Shown here: positions 22,834 to 31,889 of the stretch, one piece after another
How the letters are laid out: each line of letters starts with the position of its first letter
Numbering within the stretch: the stretch's first letter is position 1
The notes under the pieces: generated by a model
Database searches by the model: none
Seen by the model: the letters and a program-made list of their open reading frames with translations, nothing else
Told to the model about the DNA's origin: nothing
Program-made: the position numbers and the translations under genes
From: JBMNOZ01 sp050943335
GTDB taxonomy: Bacteria; Bacillota; Desulfitobacteriia; Desulfitobacteriales; Syntrophobotulaceae
Assembly: GCA_050943335.1 (NCBI GenBank)
Contig: JBMNOZ010000008.1
Coordinates: forward strand, 1 to 64,000
Length of the DNA: 64,000 nucleotides
Direction of reading: 5' to 3'

Positions 22834-24775
22834 ATGGGAAACAAATATGCAAAATTATTTGAACCGATGAAGATCGGAAATATGTATCTGAAAAAACCGC
22901 CTTGTCATGTCCCCAATGGGAACATTCACCCCCATGCAGGATGGAACTGAAAGTGAGGAAGGTATTAGGTACTACGAGGAGAGAGCCCGCGGTGGTATCG
23001 GAATGATTATTACCGGTTCCATGTTTTTAAACGAAGTAACCGCCCAAGGCGGACCTACAATTGCTTTGGACAATACGCGCGCTATACCTAAGGCAACGGT
23101 CCTCTGCGAACGGGTCCATCGCTGGGGGGCTAAAATATGTATTTCCATGAGTCCTGGTACCGGGCGAAATGGAATGCCTGGAATTGGGGAGCGAGTGCCG
23201 ATATCCTCTTCGGAAATCCCTTCTTTTTACGACCCGAATCTAATATGTCGGGCCCTAACAAAAGAAGAGATTAAAGATATGATGAAAGACTGGACAAAGG
23301 CCGCTTTGTTTGCTAAAAATGCTGGCTTTGACGCTATTGAGATTCACGCTCATGCTGGTTATTTAATCGACCAATTTATGTCTCCGATCTGGAATAAACG
23401 CACTGATGAATACGGTGGGAGTTTGGAAAACCGAGCTCGATTCCCTGTCGAGATTGTCGAAACGGTCCGAGCTGCAGTCGGCGAGGACATGCCGATTCTG
23501 TTTCGAATCGCCCTCGATCATCGCTTCCCAGGCGGTCGCACCTTAGAGGACAGTATACCTTTACTTAAAATTCTGGAAAAGGCGGGTGTGGATGCCTTTG
23601 ATATCGACGCCGGGGCTTATGAGACCATGGATTATATCTTTCCGCCCTCCTATCTGGGCGAAGCTTGTATGGCCTATGTCTGTGAAGAAGCGAGAAAACA
23701 TGTCCAGGTGCCAATTCTAAATTCCGGTAACCACAGCCCAGAAACGGCTCTTGAACTTATAAACTCCGGGAACTGCGATTTTGTTATGTTTGGCCGCCAG
23801 TGCATTGCTGATCCCTATTTTCCCAATAAGCTTAGAGACAATCGTCGGGAAGACTTGCGTCCTTGTATCCTCTGTAATGAGGAATGCATCGGTAGAATTT
23901 ACGGTCGGTTGACTCAATTAAGCTGTACCGTCAATCCCAGTGCCGGCTTTGAGAGTTATATGGAAATTAAGAAAACCAAGGAGCCGAAAAACATCGTTGT
24001 TATCGGAGCGGGACCCGGCGGTCTGGAAGCGGGGCTTACAGCAGCCCTCAAAGGCCACAAGGTTACAATTTACGAGAAAAACGATTGTATAGGCGGAACC
24101 TTGGGCACCATTGCGACCGCTCCCTTTAAAAAACGGATACGCGAGCTGATTGACTGGTACGGTGTACAGCTTAAAAAGTTAGGCGTAAAAGTAATCCTCA
24201 ACACAGAAATCAAGGCTGATGACCCAGTATTGGAAGCAGCGGACAGGATATTTATCGCCACGGGTTCTAAGCCGATCATTCCACCAATAAAAGGTATAGA
24301 CGGTAACAATGTAGTGGATGTTGTTGATGCTCACAAAAACGGGGTCAAAGGTCAGAATGTCGTTATCTGCGGTGGGGGATTAAGTGGCTGTGACTTAGCA
24401 TTAGAGCTCGCGATGAATGGGAAAAAGGTAACTGTTATTGAAATGCTGGGCGAATTTGCTCGCGATGTTATGGCCATAAACAAGATAAGCCTAATGCGTC
24501 TTCTTAACGAAAATAAGGTGACACTTTTAGCAAATAGCAAAGTAATTGAAATTGACAGTGCCGGTGTTATTATTGAGAAAAAAGATGGCACAAAGGAAAA
24601 AACCAGCGCTGATGCCGTTATTACAGCTTTTGGACAGTGCAGCGATAATTCTTTAGGGGATGCAGTGAGAGCCAAGTATAATATCAAGACCACAGTTCTA
24701 GGGGACGCTGAACGGATCGGTAAAGCAAGTAATGCTATCCGCACTGGTTTTTATGCCGCTATGGCTGTGGAGTAG
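22834..24775 (+). CDS. Old-yellow-enzyme family NAD(P)H:flavin oxidoreductase, frameshifted near the N-terminus
   Basis: The N-terminal peptide MGNKYAKLFEPMKIGNMYLK is encoded from ATG 22834 (AAAGG 9 bases upstream). The rest starts in another frame at 22907 (MSPMGTFTPMQDGTE) and runs to 24775. Removing one A from the six-A run at 22891-22896 joins them as YLKNRLVMSPMG, the expected family sequence. So the gene carries a 1-base insertion, or the base is a homopolymer sequencing error. The joined product is ~646 residues: FMN barrel with IHAHAGYLIDQF active site, CILCNEEC...C 4Fe-4S motif, then FAD (GAGPGGLEAG) and NAD (GGGLSGCDLALEL) domains. Likely role: reduction of enoates or dienoyl-CoA-like substrates. 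Confidence 0.8.
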
Positions 24776-24888
24776 TTTTTACTTCTCTATCGGCTTTAAA
24801 AAAAATGCCCCTAATATGAGAAACGATTTTCGGAGTCTCGGACTATTCCGAGAAAAAACTACAAACATACTGGGTTACGGAAGAATAT

Positions 24889-24934
24889 AAGCCTGGGCGA
24901 TACTATTTAATAGTTATTTCCCAGGCTTTTTATT
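24889..24934 (+). terminator. Intrinsic terminator after the second reductase
   Basis: AGCCTGGG pairs with CCCAGGCT across an AT-rich, partly paired loop, followed by TTTTTATTT. Confidence 0.8.
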
Positions 24935-24981
24935 TAAGTACAAGGTTATATCTTTTGTGTCTCGGAGAGGGATAAAGATCT

Positions 24982-25395
24982 TTATTTTTTAGACCTTACT
25001 ATTTGCAGAGAATCCAGAAAATGATGGATTTTTTCAAACAGCAAACCGCCGGCAAACCAGAAGGGGGCAAAACGTAGCGTTATTAAACCGTGAATTGCAT
25101 ATACATCAGTATAATGCCAGGGATAAACTTCGAGGAGGTTTACTAGAATTAAGCCGCACACATACTCAATGCCCCAAATCAGAAATAGCCAGAAAAGGCC
25201 TCGCGCTGGCCAAGGCCAACGGATGATACGGTCATGAATCGGCTCTAAAAAGACGGCCAGACCGTAAATGAAAAACATCCAGAGGCTGGTAAAACTACCC
25301 AGTCTTAGATCTCCCCGAAGCAGAGAATCCAAGCCCGTAAACATTATCTCAATGTTCCATCCTAAAAGACCATAAATTAAAAATCTGTATAGCAT
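24982..25395 (-). CDS. Integral membrane protein, possibly CmpB-type (putative ABC-transporter-permease family)
   Basis: 137 residues with about four membrane segments. YGLLGWNIEIMFTGL near the N-terminus, the middle block SFTSLWMFFIYGLAVFLEP, and the pattern IWGIEYVCGLILVN recall small membrane proteins annotated as CmpB-type putative ABC transporter permeases (PF06541-like). Function is unknown in the family. I see no strong ribosome site before ATG 25395, so the start is uncertain. It stands alone on the minus strand, convergent with the reductase gene. Confidence 0.6.
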   Translation of the reverse strand: MLYRFLIYGLLGWNIEIMFTGLDSLLRGDLRLGSFTSLWMFFIYGLAVFLEPIHDRIIRWPWPARGLFWLFLIWGIEYVCGLILVNLLEVYPWHYTDVYAIHGLITLRFAPFWFAGGLLFEKIHHFLDSLQIVRSKK

Positions 25396-25544
25396 ACTTA
25401 TAGTGTGTCAAAAGTTGAAATATTTAGATCTGGGAATATGTGCCTATTGCTTCTTCGTGATGAATTACCAACTTTTTATCTTAGAAAGTTTCACTCCTGT
25501 TACTCTTGAGTAGTTCCTTAATAAGATATAATTTGATAGGAGTA

Positions 25545-26147
25545 TTAAGGCAAGGAATAAAATTCTGTTTGGGCTCCAAAAAGTTGGAGACCTTGTTTAC
25601 GGACTAAACCCGGGCGCGGGTTTCCATTTTGAACATATTTTAAGGCCATGAGAAAAGAGTGGTAACTTTGAGAACTGATGTCCAATCTTTTGCACTCTTC
25701 CAGGGTAAAGAATCCACAGTCCAGAACTTCAAACGGGTCGGGTTTGATTTCCCCCTTCAAATATTGGAGAAGAAAAACAATATAAATATCATGGCGTCTG
25801 CTGGGATTGTCCTCCGGTCGATCTCTAACAGCCAAAACACTGAGAGGCTCAGCAATAACACCGGTTTCTTCTTTAACTTCCCGGGTGATAGCCTCCTCGA
25901 TTTTTTCATCGGCATTTACATAACCACCTGGAATAGTCCACTTTCCTTTCCCCGGGTTATGGGCGCGCTGAACTAGGAGGCATTTATTTTCTTGGAGAAC
26001 AACACCCCCAACACCGAGGGCATAATTTCCCCAGTGAATGAAATTGCATTGGGGACATTTCTTTCGCAGGCCTCCTCCTAAGAAAATGTTTTCGAGTTTG
26101 GTGGCACAAACCGGACAAAAATTGAATTGGACTCTATAAAACGGCAT
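25545..26147 (-). CDS. Nudix hydrolase with N-terminal zinc ribbon
   Basis: 200 residues. The zinc ribbon CPVC...CPQC lies at residues ~11-34. The Nudix box starts at GGYVNADEKIEEA and continues TREVKEETGV (~73-95), matching GX5EX7REUXEEXGU. This hydrolyses nucleoside-diphosphate-linked compounds with Mg2+. The zinc ribbon plus Nudix layout resembles NudC-like and NUDT14-like proteins, but the length and missing NudC SQPWPFPxS motif leave the substrate open. ATG 26147 is preceded by GAGGAGGG on the minus strand. Confidence 0.9.
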   Translation of the reverse strand: MPFYRVQFNFCPVCATKLENIFLGGGLRKKCPQCNFIHWGNYALGVGGVVLQENKCLLVQRAHNPGKGKWTIPGGYVNADEKIEEAITREVKEETGVIAEPLSVLAVRDRPEDNPSRRHDIYIVFLLQYLKGEIKPDPFEVLDCGFFTLEECKRLDISSQSYHSFLMALKYVQNGNPRPGLVRKQGLQLFGAQTEFYSLP

Positions 26148-26350
26148 TTTTTCTTTCCCTCCTCGCGATTTTCAGCTTACCTTATTTTAGCCCTAAAAAC
26201 AAATAGAATGCCAAATAGGGAACGGATAAAAATAAAGCTGGTAGATTTCCTGTCTTTTTCGAAAGGATTCTCTAAAATCTTGTAGAAATAATTCATAAAG
26301 ACACCAGAAAGCCAGCTAACGAGAATATTCACCCGCGGAGGATGAAATAA

Positions 26351-27061
26351 ATGAAAAATCAAAAGGAGATTTTACTGAATCCGGAAGAAATTTTACAGCT
26401 CCTAGAAGGGGGATTGTATTGGAAAGATATAGAGACAAAAGTAGAAGAAAGGGCTGTTAAGAGGAAGCTGGACCTAGGGGAAGAAGAAAAGGGAAAAGCA
26501 ATGGAATCTTTCCCAGAGACCGCTGCTAACGAAGCTGCGGCTTTAGTGGGTCCTGAAAGTCAGGATGATATGGGTTCTGACATTCAGTATCATAATAAGG
26601 CCTTTGAAAAACTTGAAGAAAAGGATCCGGAAGAAGTAGAACAAGAGGCTGTAAGAGATATCTTACTGGGCGAAAAACAAGAGATTCTTAAGGATCGTCA
26701 GATCGACCTGACTCAGATCCAAGAGTTGGCCAAACCTTTACGAGAACAAGCGGCTTCTACGGATTTGGAAGACACTTATCCCGAGGAACGCGATCCGATT
26801 ATTGCTGAGAGGTCGAGGTCTACAGAGGAGACGACCGGAAACAATGCCAGTCCTGGAATAGACACGGAAATAAATAAGGAGGAAAAAGATCGTTTTACGG
26901 AGTACATAAAGTCCATGTATGCTGATGACGAGACAGGGGATATTTTTGACGAGGAAATAGAGGATTTCCGGGAACCATTTTGGCGAGGATGGAGACTTCT
27001 CCTGCTCATGGCTATCGTGGCCGCCTTAACTTTTGGACTTTGGTATTATTTTTTAATGTGA
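26351..27061 (+). CDS. Acidic tail-anchored membrane protein of unknown function
   Basis: 236 residues from ATG 26351 (GGAGG upstream). Most of the protein is highly charged and Glu-rich with probable helices and disorder. The only membrane segment is at the extreme C-terminus (WRLLLLMAIVAALTFGLWYY, ~210-230), with two residues or so outside, so it should be tail-anchored with the bulk in the cytoplasm. The N-terminal ~25 residues (LNPEEILQLLEGGLYWKDIE) look like a short folded motif. I do not recognise the family. It lies immediately before the ctsR operon but has its own terminator. Confidence 0.7.
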   Translation: MKNQKEILLNPEEILQLLEGGLYWKDIETKVEERAVKRKLDLGEEEKGKAMESFPETAANEAAALVGPESQDDMGSDIQYHNKAFEKLEEKDPEEVEQEAVRDILLGEKQEILKDRQIDLTQIQELAKPLREQAASTDLEDTYPEERDPIIAERSRSTEETTGNNASPGIDTEINKEEKDRFTEYIKSMYADDETGDIFDEEIEDFREPFWRGWRLLLLMAIVAALTFGLWYYFLM

Positions 27062-27103
27062 AATTAAATAAAAATGAAGTTTATTTGCAGAATTGGCAAG
27101 AAT

Positions 27104-27138
27104 AAGGCTTAAAGGAAATAACTTTTTGCCTTTTTTTT
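27104..27138 (+). terminator. Intrinsic terminator upstream of ctsR
   Basis: AAGGCTTAAAG pairs with CTTTTTGCCTT (2x2 internal loop), followed by eight Ts. Confidence 0.7.
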
Positions 27139-27170
27139 GTAATAAATTTTAAAAAAAGGGTAGGCAAAAA

Positions 27171-27223
27171 GGTCAAAATAGGTTAGAATATAGACGAAGG
27201 TCAGAGAAGGTCACAAGGTCAAT
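27171..27223 (+). promoter_or_regulatory. CtsR operator: five GGTCAAA-like heptads
   Basis: GGTCAAA (27171), GGTTAGA (27181), GGTCAGA (27199), GGTCACA (27209) and GGTCAAT (27217). The pairs 27171/27181 and 27199/27209 have the classic 3-base gap. CtsR binds such tandem heptads to repress heat-shock protease genes, including its own operon. Confidence 0.85.
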
Positions 27224-27253
27224 ATTAGTCAACAGCAAAGTGAGGAATGAGAT

Positions 27254-27724
27254 ATGGGTAGTTTGGCTAATAGAATAGAAAAGTATATAAAATCAATTTT
27301 GGATGAAGCAGAAGAGGGTTATGTTGTTTTGCAGAGGGGACTTCTAGCAGAGTTCTTCTCATGCGCTCCTTCCCAAATTAATTACGTTTTAACTACCAGG
27401 TTTACTGCTGAAAGAGGATACCTGGTTGAAAGTCGAAGGGGAGGCGGTGGATATCTTAGGATTATCAGATTGGGACTGGATCCGGAAGGCAAGTTCCAAA
27501 GATTGATGTCTGAATTGATAGGGGAAGAAATGACTTTTAGCAGGGCGAGTAATTTAATTGACCGGTTGGAAGAGGAAGAAATTTTGACTAAGCGGGAAGC
27601 CATAATAATTAAAAGTATTTTTTCCGATAAGCTTCTTGCCGGCGAAAACTTGTCCCCTTCGGTCTTAAGAGCGAAGATGATGAAAGAAATACTGGCTAAT
27701 CTATGTCGTGAAGACGTTAACTAA
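27254..27724 (+). CDS. ctsR: CtsR transcriptional repressor of class III heat-shock genes
   Basis: 156 residues. The N-terminal winged HTH includes LAEFFSCAPSQINYVLTTRF and the glycine-rich wing SRRGGGGYLRI that contacts DNA and senses heat. The C-terminal dimerisation part contains LTKREAIIIKSI. It represses clp genes at normal temperature and is inactivated by heat and McsB. First gene of ctsR-mcsA-mcsB-clpC, with its own binding heptads 30-80 bases upstream. Confidence 0.97.
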   Translation: MGSLANRIEKYIKSILDEAEEGYVVLQRGLLAEFFSCAPSQINYVLTTRFTAERGYLVESRRGGGGYLRIIRLGLDPEGKFQRLMSELIGEEMTFSRASNLIDRLEEEEILTKREAIIIKSIFSDKLLAGENLSPSVLRAKMMKEILANLCREDVN

Positions 27725-27759
27725 CAGAAAGCCAATTTGTAATTCCAGGAGGAATGAGT

Positions 27760-28281
27760 ATGATTTGCCAAAACTGTCAACAGCGAGAAGCAACGGTCCA
27801 TTTGACAAGGATTGTAAATGGGCAAGGCATACAAATGCATTTATGCCCGGAATGTGCCCAGAAGGCACAAGGGTTTAATCTTAATCTCTACCCCGGAATG
27901 GCTGCTCATTTTTTACAGGCCCTTTTCGGTATGAATTCCCAGCAACTAGGGCAATCCGTCGGGTCACTGAACCAAGAAAAATGCTCGGGTTGCGGTAGAA
28001 CATTCTCCCAAATCCAAAAAGCAGGAAGAATGGGTTGCAGCCACTGTTATAGTGAGTTTGAACCTCAAATCGAACAGCTTTTACGCCAGATCCACGGGGG
28101 AGTATTTCATATTGGAAAAGTACCTGCTCGAGGAGCCCAGATGATTAAAAACAAACAGGAACTTAGTCAATTACGCAAAAAATTGCAGGTTTTGGTTCAA
28201 GAGGAAAGATTCGAGGAGGCAGCAGAGGTAAGAGATAAGATCAGGGATTTAGAGAAACTGATCGGGGGTGGTGAAAAGTGA
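27760..28281 (+). CDS. mcsA: McsA, activator of protein arginine kinase
   Basis: 173 residues from ATG 27760; AGGAGG at 27747-27752 suits this start better than the ATG at 27754. Two zinc fingers are visible: CQNC...CPEC near the N-terminus and CSGCGRT...CSHC around residue 80. The C-terminus carries a UVR motif (VQEERFEEAAEVRDKIRDLE). It binds and activates the McsB kinase and modulates CtsR. Its stop overlaps the mcsB start by 4 bases. Confidence 0.95.
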   Translation: MICQNCQQREATVHLTRIVNGQGIQMHLCPECAQKAQGFNLNLYPGMAAHFLQALFGMNSQQLGQSVGSLNQEKCSGCGRTFSQIQKAGRMGCSHCYSEFEPQIEQLLRQIHGGVFHIGKVPARGAQMIKNKQELSQLRKKLQVLVQEERFEEAAEVRDKIRDLEKLIGGGEK

Positions 28282-29333
28282 GCAACTATGACCTTTTAGC
28301 TACAGATAGTTATTGGATGAAGGATGAACAACTGCCCATTATTCTTAGCACGCGGGTCAGATTGGCAAGGAACCTTGCTGATATTCCTTTTCCTCAGGTT
28401 ATGAATGAAGCAGAGGCTAAGGATGTTGAAAAAAAGGTCGCTGATTGTTTCCGGAATTTTACCCTTGAGGATGAAAAACTAATCTATATTCCGTTGAGTG
28501 AGTTGTCGCCAGTAGAGAAAAAGGTAATGGTCGAGAAACACCTTATCAGTCCTTTATTTGCAGATCGAAGTGTTGGGAGGGGAATAGTCCTTTCCGAAAG
28601 TCACAAAGTAGCCCTTATGGTTAATGAAGAGGATCATTTAAGGATTCAAGTTCTTTTGCCCGGGGATCGCTTGTCAGAAGCTTTGGAGTTAGCCGGGGTG
28701 ATAGATGATCATCTTGACAGCTGTTTAAATGTAGCTTATAAGGACAAGTTTGGCTATCTCACTTCTTGTCCAACTAATGTGGGGACTGGTCTTCGGGTTT
28801 CGGTAATGGTTCATTTACCTGCCCTGGCGCTTACCAACCAAACGCAATCGGTTTTAGCAGCCCTTTCTCCACTGGGCTTGGCTGTCCGGGGGATATTCGG
28901 GGAGGGCTCTAAAGCCTACGGGAACATCTTCCAGATTTCGAATCAGATCACCCTAGGTAAAAGTGAGGAGGACTCGCTTACTCATCTGGAAGCTGTAGCA
29001 AAACAGTTAGTAGAACATGAAATGCAGGCCAGAAAAATCTTAAAAAAAGAATCTTCAATTTTCATTGAAGATAAAGTTTGGCGAGCACGAGGGGTTTTAG
29101 AAAATGCCAGACTCTTAACTGCAGAGGAAATGTTGAGTCTACTCTCTGAAGATCGCTTAGGTATTGAAATGGATATTCTGCCCAGGGTGCAGATTGGTTT
29201 CGTAGCCCTTTTTGTTAATTCTTTACCGGGTTGTTTACAATATCGAACCAAAAAAAATCTGGACGGGCAGGCAATGAATTTAGAAAGAGCAAATTATTTG
29301 CGCAAATTATACAGAGAAAGGAAGGATAGATAG
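28278..29333 (+). CDS. mcsB: Protein arginine kinase McsB
   Basis: 351 residues from GTG 28278. Guanido-phosphotransferase fold: STRVRLARNLADIPFP at the N-terminus, NEEDHLRIQ as the conserved substrate/nucleotide block, TSCPTNVGTGLRVSVMVHLP carrying the catalytic cysteine. It phosphorylates arginines on misfolded proteins and CtsR, marking them for ClpCP degradation. It is translationally coupled to mcsA, and clpC follows after 2 bases. Confidence 0.97.
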   Translation: MSNYDLLATDSYWMKDEQLPIILSTRVRLARNLADIPFPQVMNEAEAKDVEKKVADCFRNFTLEDEKLIYIPLSELSPVEKKVMVEKHLISPLFADRSVGRGIVLSESHKVALMVNEEDHLRIQVLLPGDRLSEALELAGVIDDHLDSCLNVAYKDKFGYLTSCPTNVGTGLRVSVMVHLPALALTNQTQSVLAALSPLGLAVRGIFGEGSKAYGNIFQISNQITLGKSEEDSLTHLEAVAKQLVEHEMQARKILKKESSIFIEDKVWRARGVLENARLLTAEEMLSLLSEDRLGIEMDILPRVQIGFVALFVNSLPGCLQYRTKKNLDGQAMNLERANYLRKLYRERKDR

Positions 29334-29335
29334 AA

Positions 29336-31849
29336 ATGAGTGGAAAGTTTACCCAAAGAGCAGGAAAAGTATTTATGCTTGCTGAAAATACGGCAAGAAA
29401 AATGGGTCATAAAATAATTGGTACCGAACATCTTTTACTGGCGCTTATTGAAGAAGGGGAAGGTATTGCTGCCAAGGCGCTTAAAGAGCTGGGCTTAGAT
29501 CCAGAGGCTATCAAAGCGAGAATAATGAAATTAGTGGGGACTAAGGAGCCGGTGACCGGTGAAGTTTCCCTTTCCCCGCGAGTAAAGCGAGTTGTTCAGC
29601 TTGCAATCGAGGAAGCTGCTCGCCAAGGGGTAAACTATGTCGGTACAGAACACCTTCTTTTAGGCCTTCTTGCGGAAGGAGAAGGGATTGCGGCTCGGGT
29701 GTTGGCAGATCTAAAAGTCAAACCTGAAAAGGTGTGGGAACAAGTTGTGACCCTATTGGGGGGAGAGGCCGAGGGAGCACCTATTTCTCCTGGGCCCCCT
29801 GGCAATTTCAAAGGTGCGAGCCAGCAAGGAAATACTTCGACCATAGATGAGTTTGGCCGGGATTTAACTGCCTTAGCTTCTGAAGGTAAGCTTGACCCTG
29901 TTATTGGCAGAGAAAATGAAATTGAAAGAGTAATTCAGGTCTTAAGCAGGAGGACCAAAAACAATCCGGTGTTGATCGGGGAACCGGGAGTTGGGAAAAC
30001 AGCTATTGCAGAAGGTTTAGCGCAAAGGATTATCGATAACCAGGTTCCGGAAATACTTGTCGATAAAAGAGTTATCGCTCTTGATTTACCTTCAATGGTC
30101 GCGGGTACAAAATATCGCGGAGAGTTTGAAGAGCGGATGAAAAAGGTGATGGAAGAAATCAGGCTAGCCGGTAATGTAATAGTTTTTATCGATGAACTCC
30201 ACACCTTGATTGGAGCCGGGGCGGCTGAGGGAGCAATCGATGCTGCCAATATCTTGAAACCGGCTCTCGCCAGGGGCGAAATGCAGTGTATAGGAGCGAC
30301 AACCCTTGACGAGTATCGAAAACACATTGAACGGGATCCAGCTTTAGAAAGAAGATTCCAGCCGATTACTGTTGATCAGCCTACCACTGAGGAAGCGGTG
30401 GCGATCCTCCAGGGTTTAAGGGATCGTTACGAAGCTCACCATAGAGTAAAGATCACAGACGAGGCAATTCAGGCGGCAGTTCAGCTCTCAGACCGCTATA
30501 TTTCGGATCGGTTTTTGCCAGACAAAGCTATCGATTTAATTGATGAGGCGGCGTCAAGAGTACGGATCCACAGTTTCACAGCTCCGCCCAAAATCAAAGA
30601 TTTGGAGGCGGATATCGAGAATCTAAAGAAAGAAAAAGAAGATGCTGTTAAAAGGCAAGAATTTGAACAGGCTGCAGCTATTAGGGATGAAGAACTGCGG
30701 AAACGGGAGGAACTGGCGGAGATCCGTAAAAACTGGGAAGCCGACAGGGAGAAGAAAGAAATGGTCGTGACTCCGGAGGATATTGCCGTTATTGTTTCCA
30801 GTTGGACGGGAATTCCAGTCAGCAAATTAGCTGAAGAAGAAAGTGAAAGACTTTTAAAACTGGAACAAATCCTTCACGAGCGAGTGATCGGTCAAAAAGA
30901 GGCCGTCGGTGCTGTGGCCCGGTCTGTAAGAAGGGCTAGATCCGGTCTTAAAGATCCTAAGAGGCCTATCGGTTCCTTTATCTTTCTGGGTCCTACTGGT
31001 GTGGGTAAAACTCAGCTCGCTAGGACCTTGGCGGAAGCTCTATTTGGGGATGAAAACACCCTAATCAGGCTTGATATGTCCGAATATATGGAGAAACATG
31101 CCGTTTCAAGAATGGTAGGTTCCCCGCCAGGCTATGTAGGCCATGATGAGGGTGGACAGCTTACAGAATTAGTTAGACGGAAACCTTATAGTGTGATTCT
31201 TTTCGATGAGATTGAAAAAGCTCACCCGGAGGTATTCAATATTCTCCTGCAAGTATTGGAAGACGGCAGATTGACTGATTCTAAAGGTCGGGTTGTTGAT
31301 TTTCGCAACTGTGTTTTGATTATGACCTCCAATGTCGGGGCTTCGTATCTGAAGAGGGAAACTTTAGGCTTTGTTTCCGGTCACAATGAGCAAAGTGAAT
31401 ATCAGGCCATGAGCTCCCGAATAATGGATGAATTAAAGAAAACTTTTAAACCGGAGTTTTTAAATAGGATTGATGAGATTGTAGTTTTCCATCAACTGCG
31501 AAAAGAAGATCTAGTCCAAATCACGAAAATATTGATCAATGAGATCGGTCAAAGGTTGGAAGAACAGGGTTACCAACTGACGCTTGCTCCGTCGGCTTTG
31601 GAGCATATAGTTGAAGAGGGCAATGATCCGGCTTTCGGAGCCCGACCCTTGAGAAGAGTTATTCAAAAACTAATTGAAGATCCGCTCTCAGAAAAAATTT
31701 TGGAGGGCAAATTCAAAGTCGGGGATGCAATTCAAGTTCGGTTTACAGATGGGAAAATGGTTTTTACCAAGGCCCGAAAAAAAGCGGTAACCGGAAAAAA
31801 ATCCACCGCCAAAGCAACTGAGAAAAAGGGAAAAAACCGGGTGGAATAG
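29336..31849 (+). CDS. clpC: ATP-dependent Clp protease ATP-binding subunit ClpC
   Basis: 837 residues. Two Clp_N repeats (GTEHLLLALIEEGEG and GTEHLLLGLLAEGEG) form the N-domain that reads phosphoarginine. NBD1 has GEPGVGKTA and FIDELHTLIGAGA. A middle domain with a UVR-like motif (AVKRQEFEQAAAIRDEEL) binds McsA-type adaptors. NBD2 has GPTGVGKTQ. The C-terminus is Lys-rich. It unfolds substrates for ClpP. AGATAGAA precedes ATG 29336; the gene is tightly coupled to mcsB. Confidence 0.97.
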   Translation: MSGKFTQRAGKVFMLAENTARKMGHKIIGTEHLLLALIEEGEGIAAKALKELGLDPEAIKARIMKLVGTKEPVTGEVSLSPRVKRVVQLAIEEAARQGVNYVGTEHLLLGLLAEGEGIAARVLADLKVKPEKVWEQVVTLLGGEAEGAPISPGPPGNFKGASQQGNTSTIDEFGRDLTALASEGKLDPVIGRENEIERVIQVLSRRTKNNPVLIGEPGVGKTAIAEGLAQRIIDNQVPEILVDKRVIALDLPSMVAGTKYRGEFEERMKKVMEEIRLAGNVIVFIDELHTLIGAGAAEGAIDAANILKPALARGEMQCIGATTLDEYRKHIERDPALERRFQPITVDQPTTEEAVAILQGLRDRYEAHHRVKITDEAIQAAVQLSDRYISDRFLPDKAIDLIDEAASRVRIHSFTAPPKIKDLEADIENLKKEKEDAVKRQEFEQAAAIRDEELRKREELAEIRKNWEADREKKEMVVTPEDIAVIVSSWTGIPVSKLAEEESERLLKLEQILHERVIGQKEAVGAVARSVRRARSGLKDPKRPIGSFIFLGPTGVGKTQLARTLAEALFGDENTLIRLDMSEYMEKHAVSRMVGSPPGYVGHDEGGQLTELVRRKPYSVILFDEIEKAHPEVFNILLQVLEDGRLTDSKGRVVDFRNCVLIMTSNVGASYLKRETLGFVSGHNEQSEYQAMSSRIMDELKKTFKPEFLNRIDEIVVFHQLRKEDLVQITKILINEIGQRLEEQGYQLTLAPSALEHIVEEGNDPAFGARPLRRVIQKLIEDPLSEKILEGKFKVGDAIQVRFTDGKMVFTKARKKAVTGKKSTAKATEKKGKNRVE

Positions 31850-31889
31850 AATAAAAGAATTGCTTTTAAGATAGTAGGGGGTAAAACCT

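Noticed and set aside
22888..22900. Programmed -1 ribosomal frameshift at the A-rich heptamer
   Set aside because: The shift needed is +1, and the codon phase of the A run does not fit the X XXY YYZ arrangement; an indel or slippage is simpler.
24352..24744. 130-codon minus-strand open frame within the second reductase
   Set aside because: Composition is Ser/Leu/Ile-rich as expected of an antisense shadow; the plus strand has intact FAD/NAD motifs.
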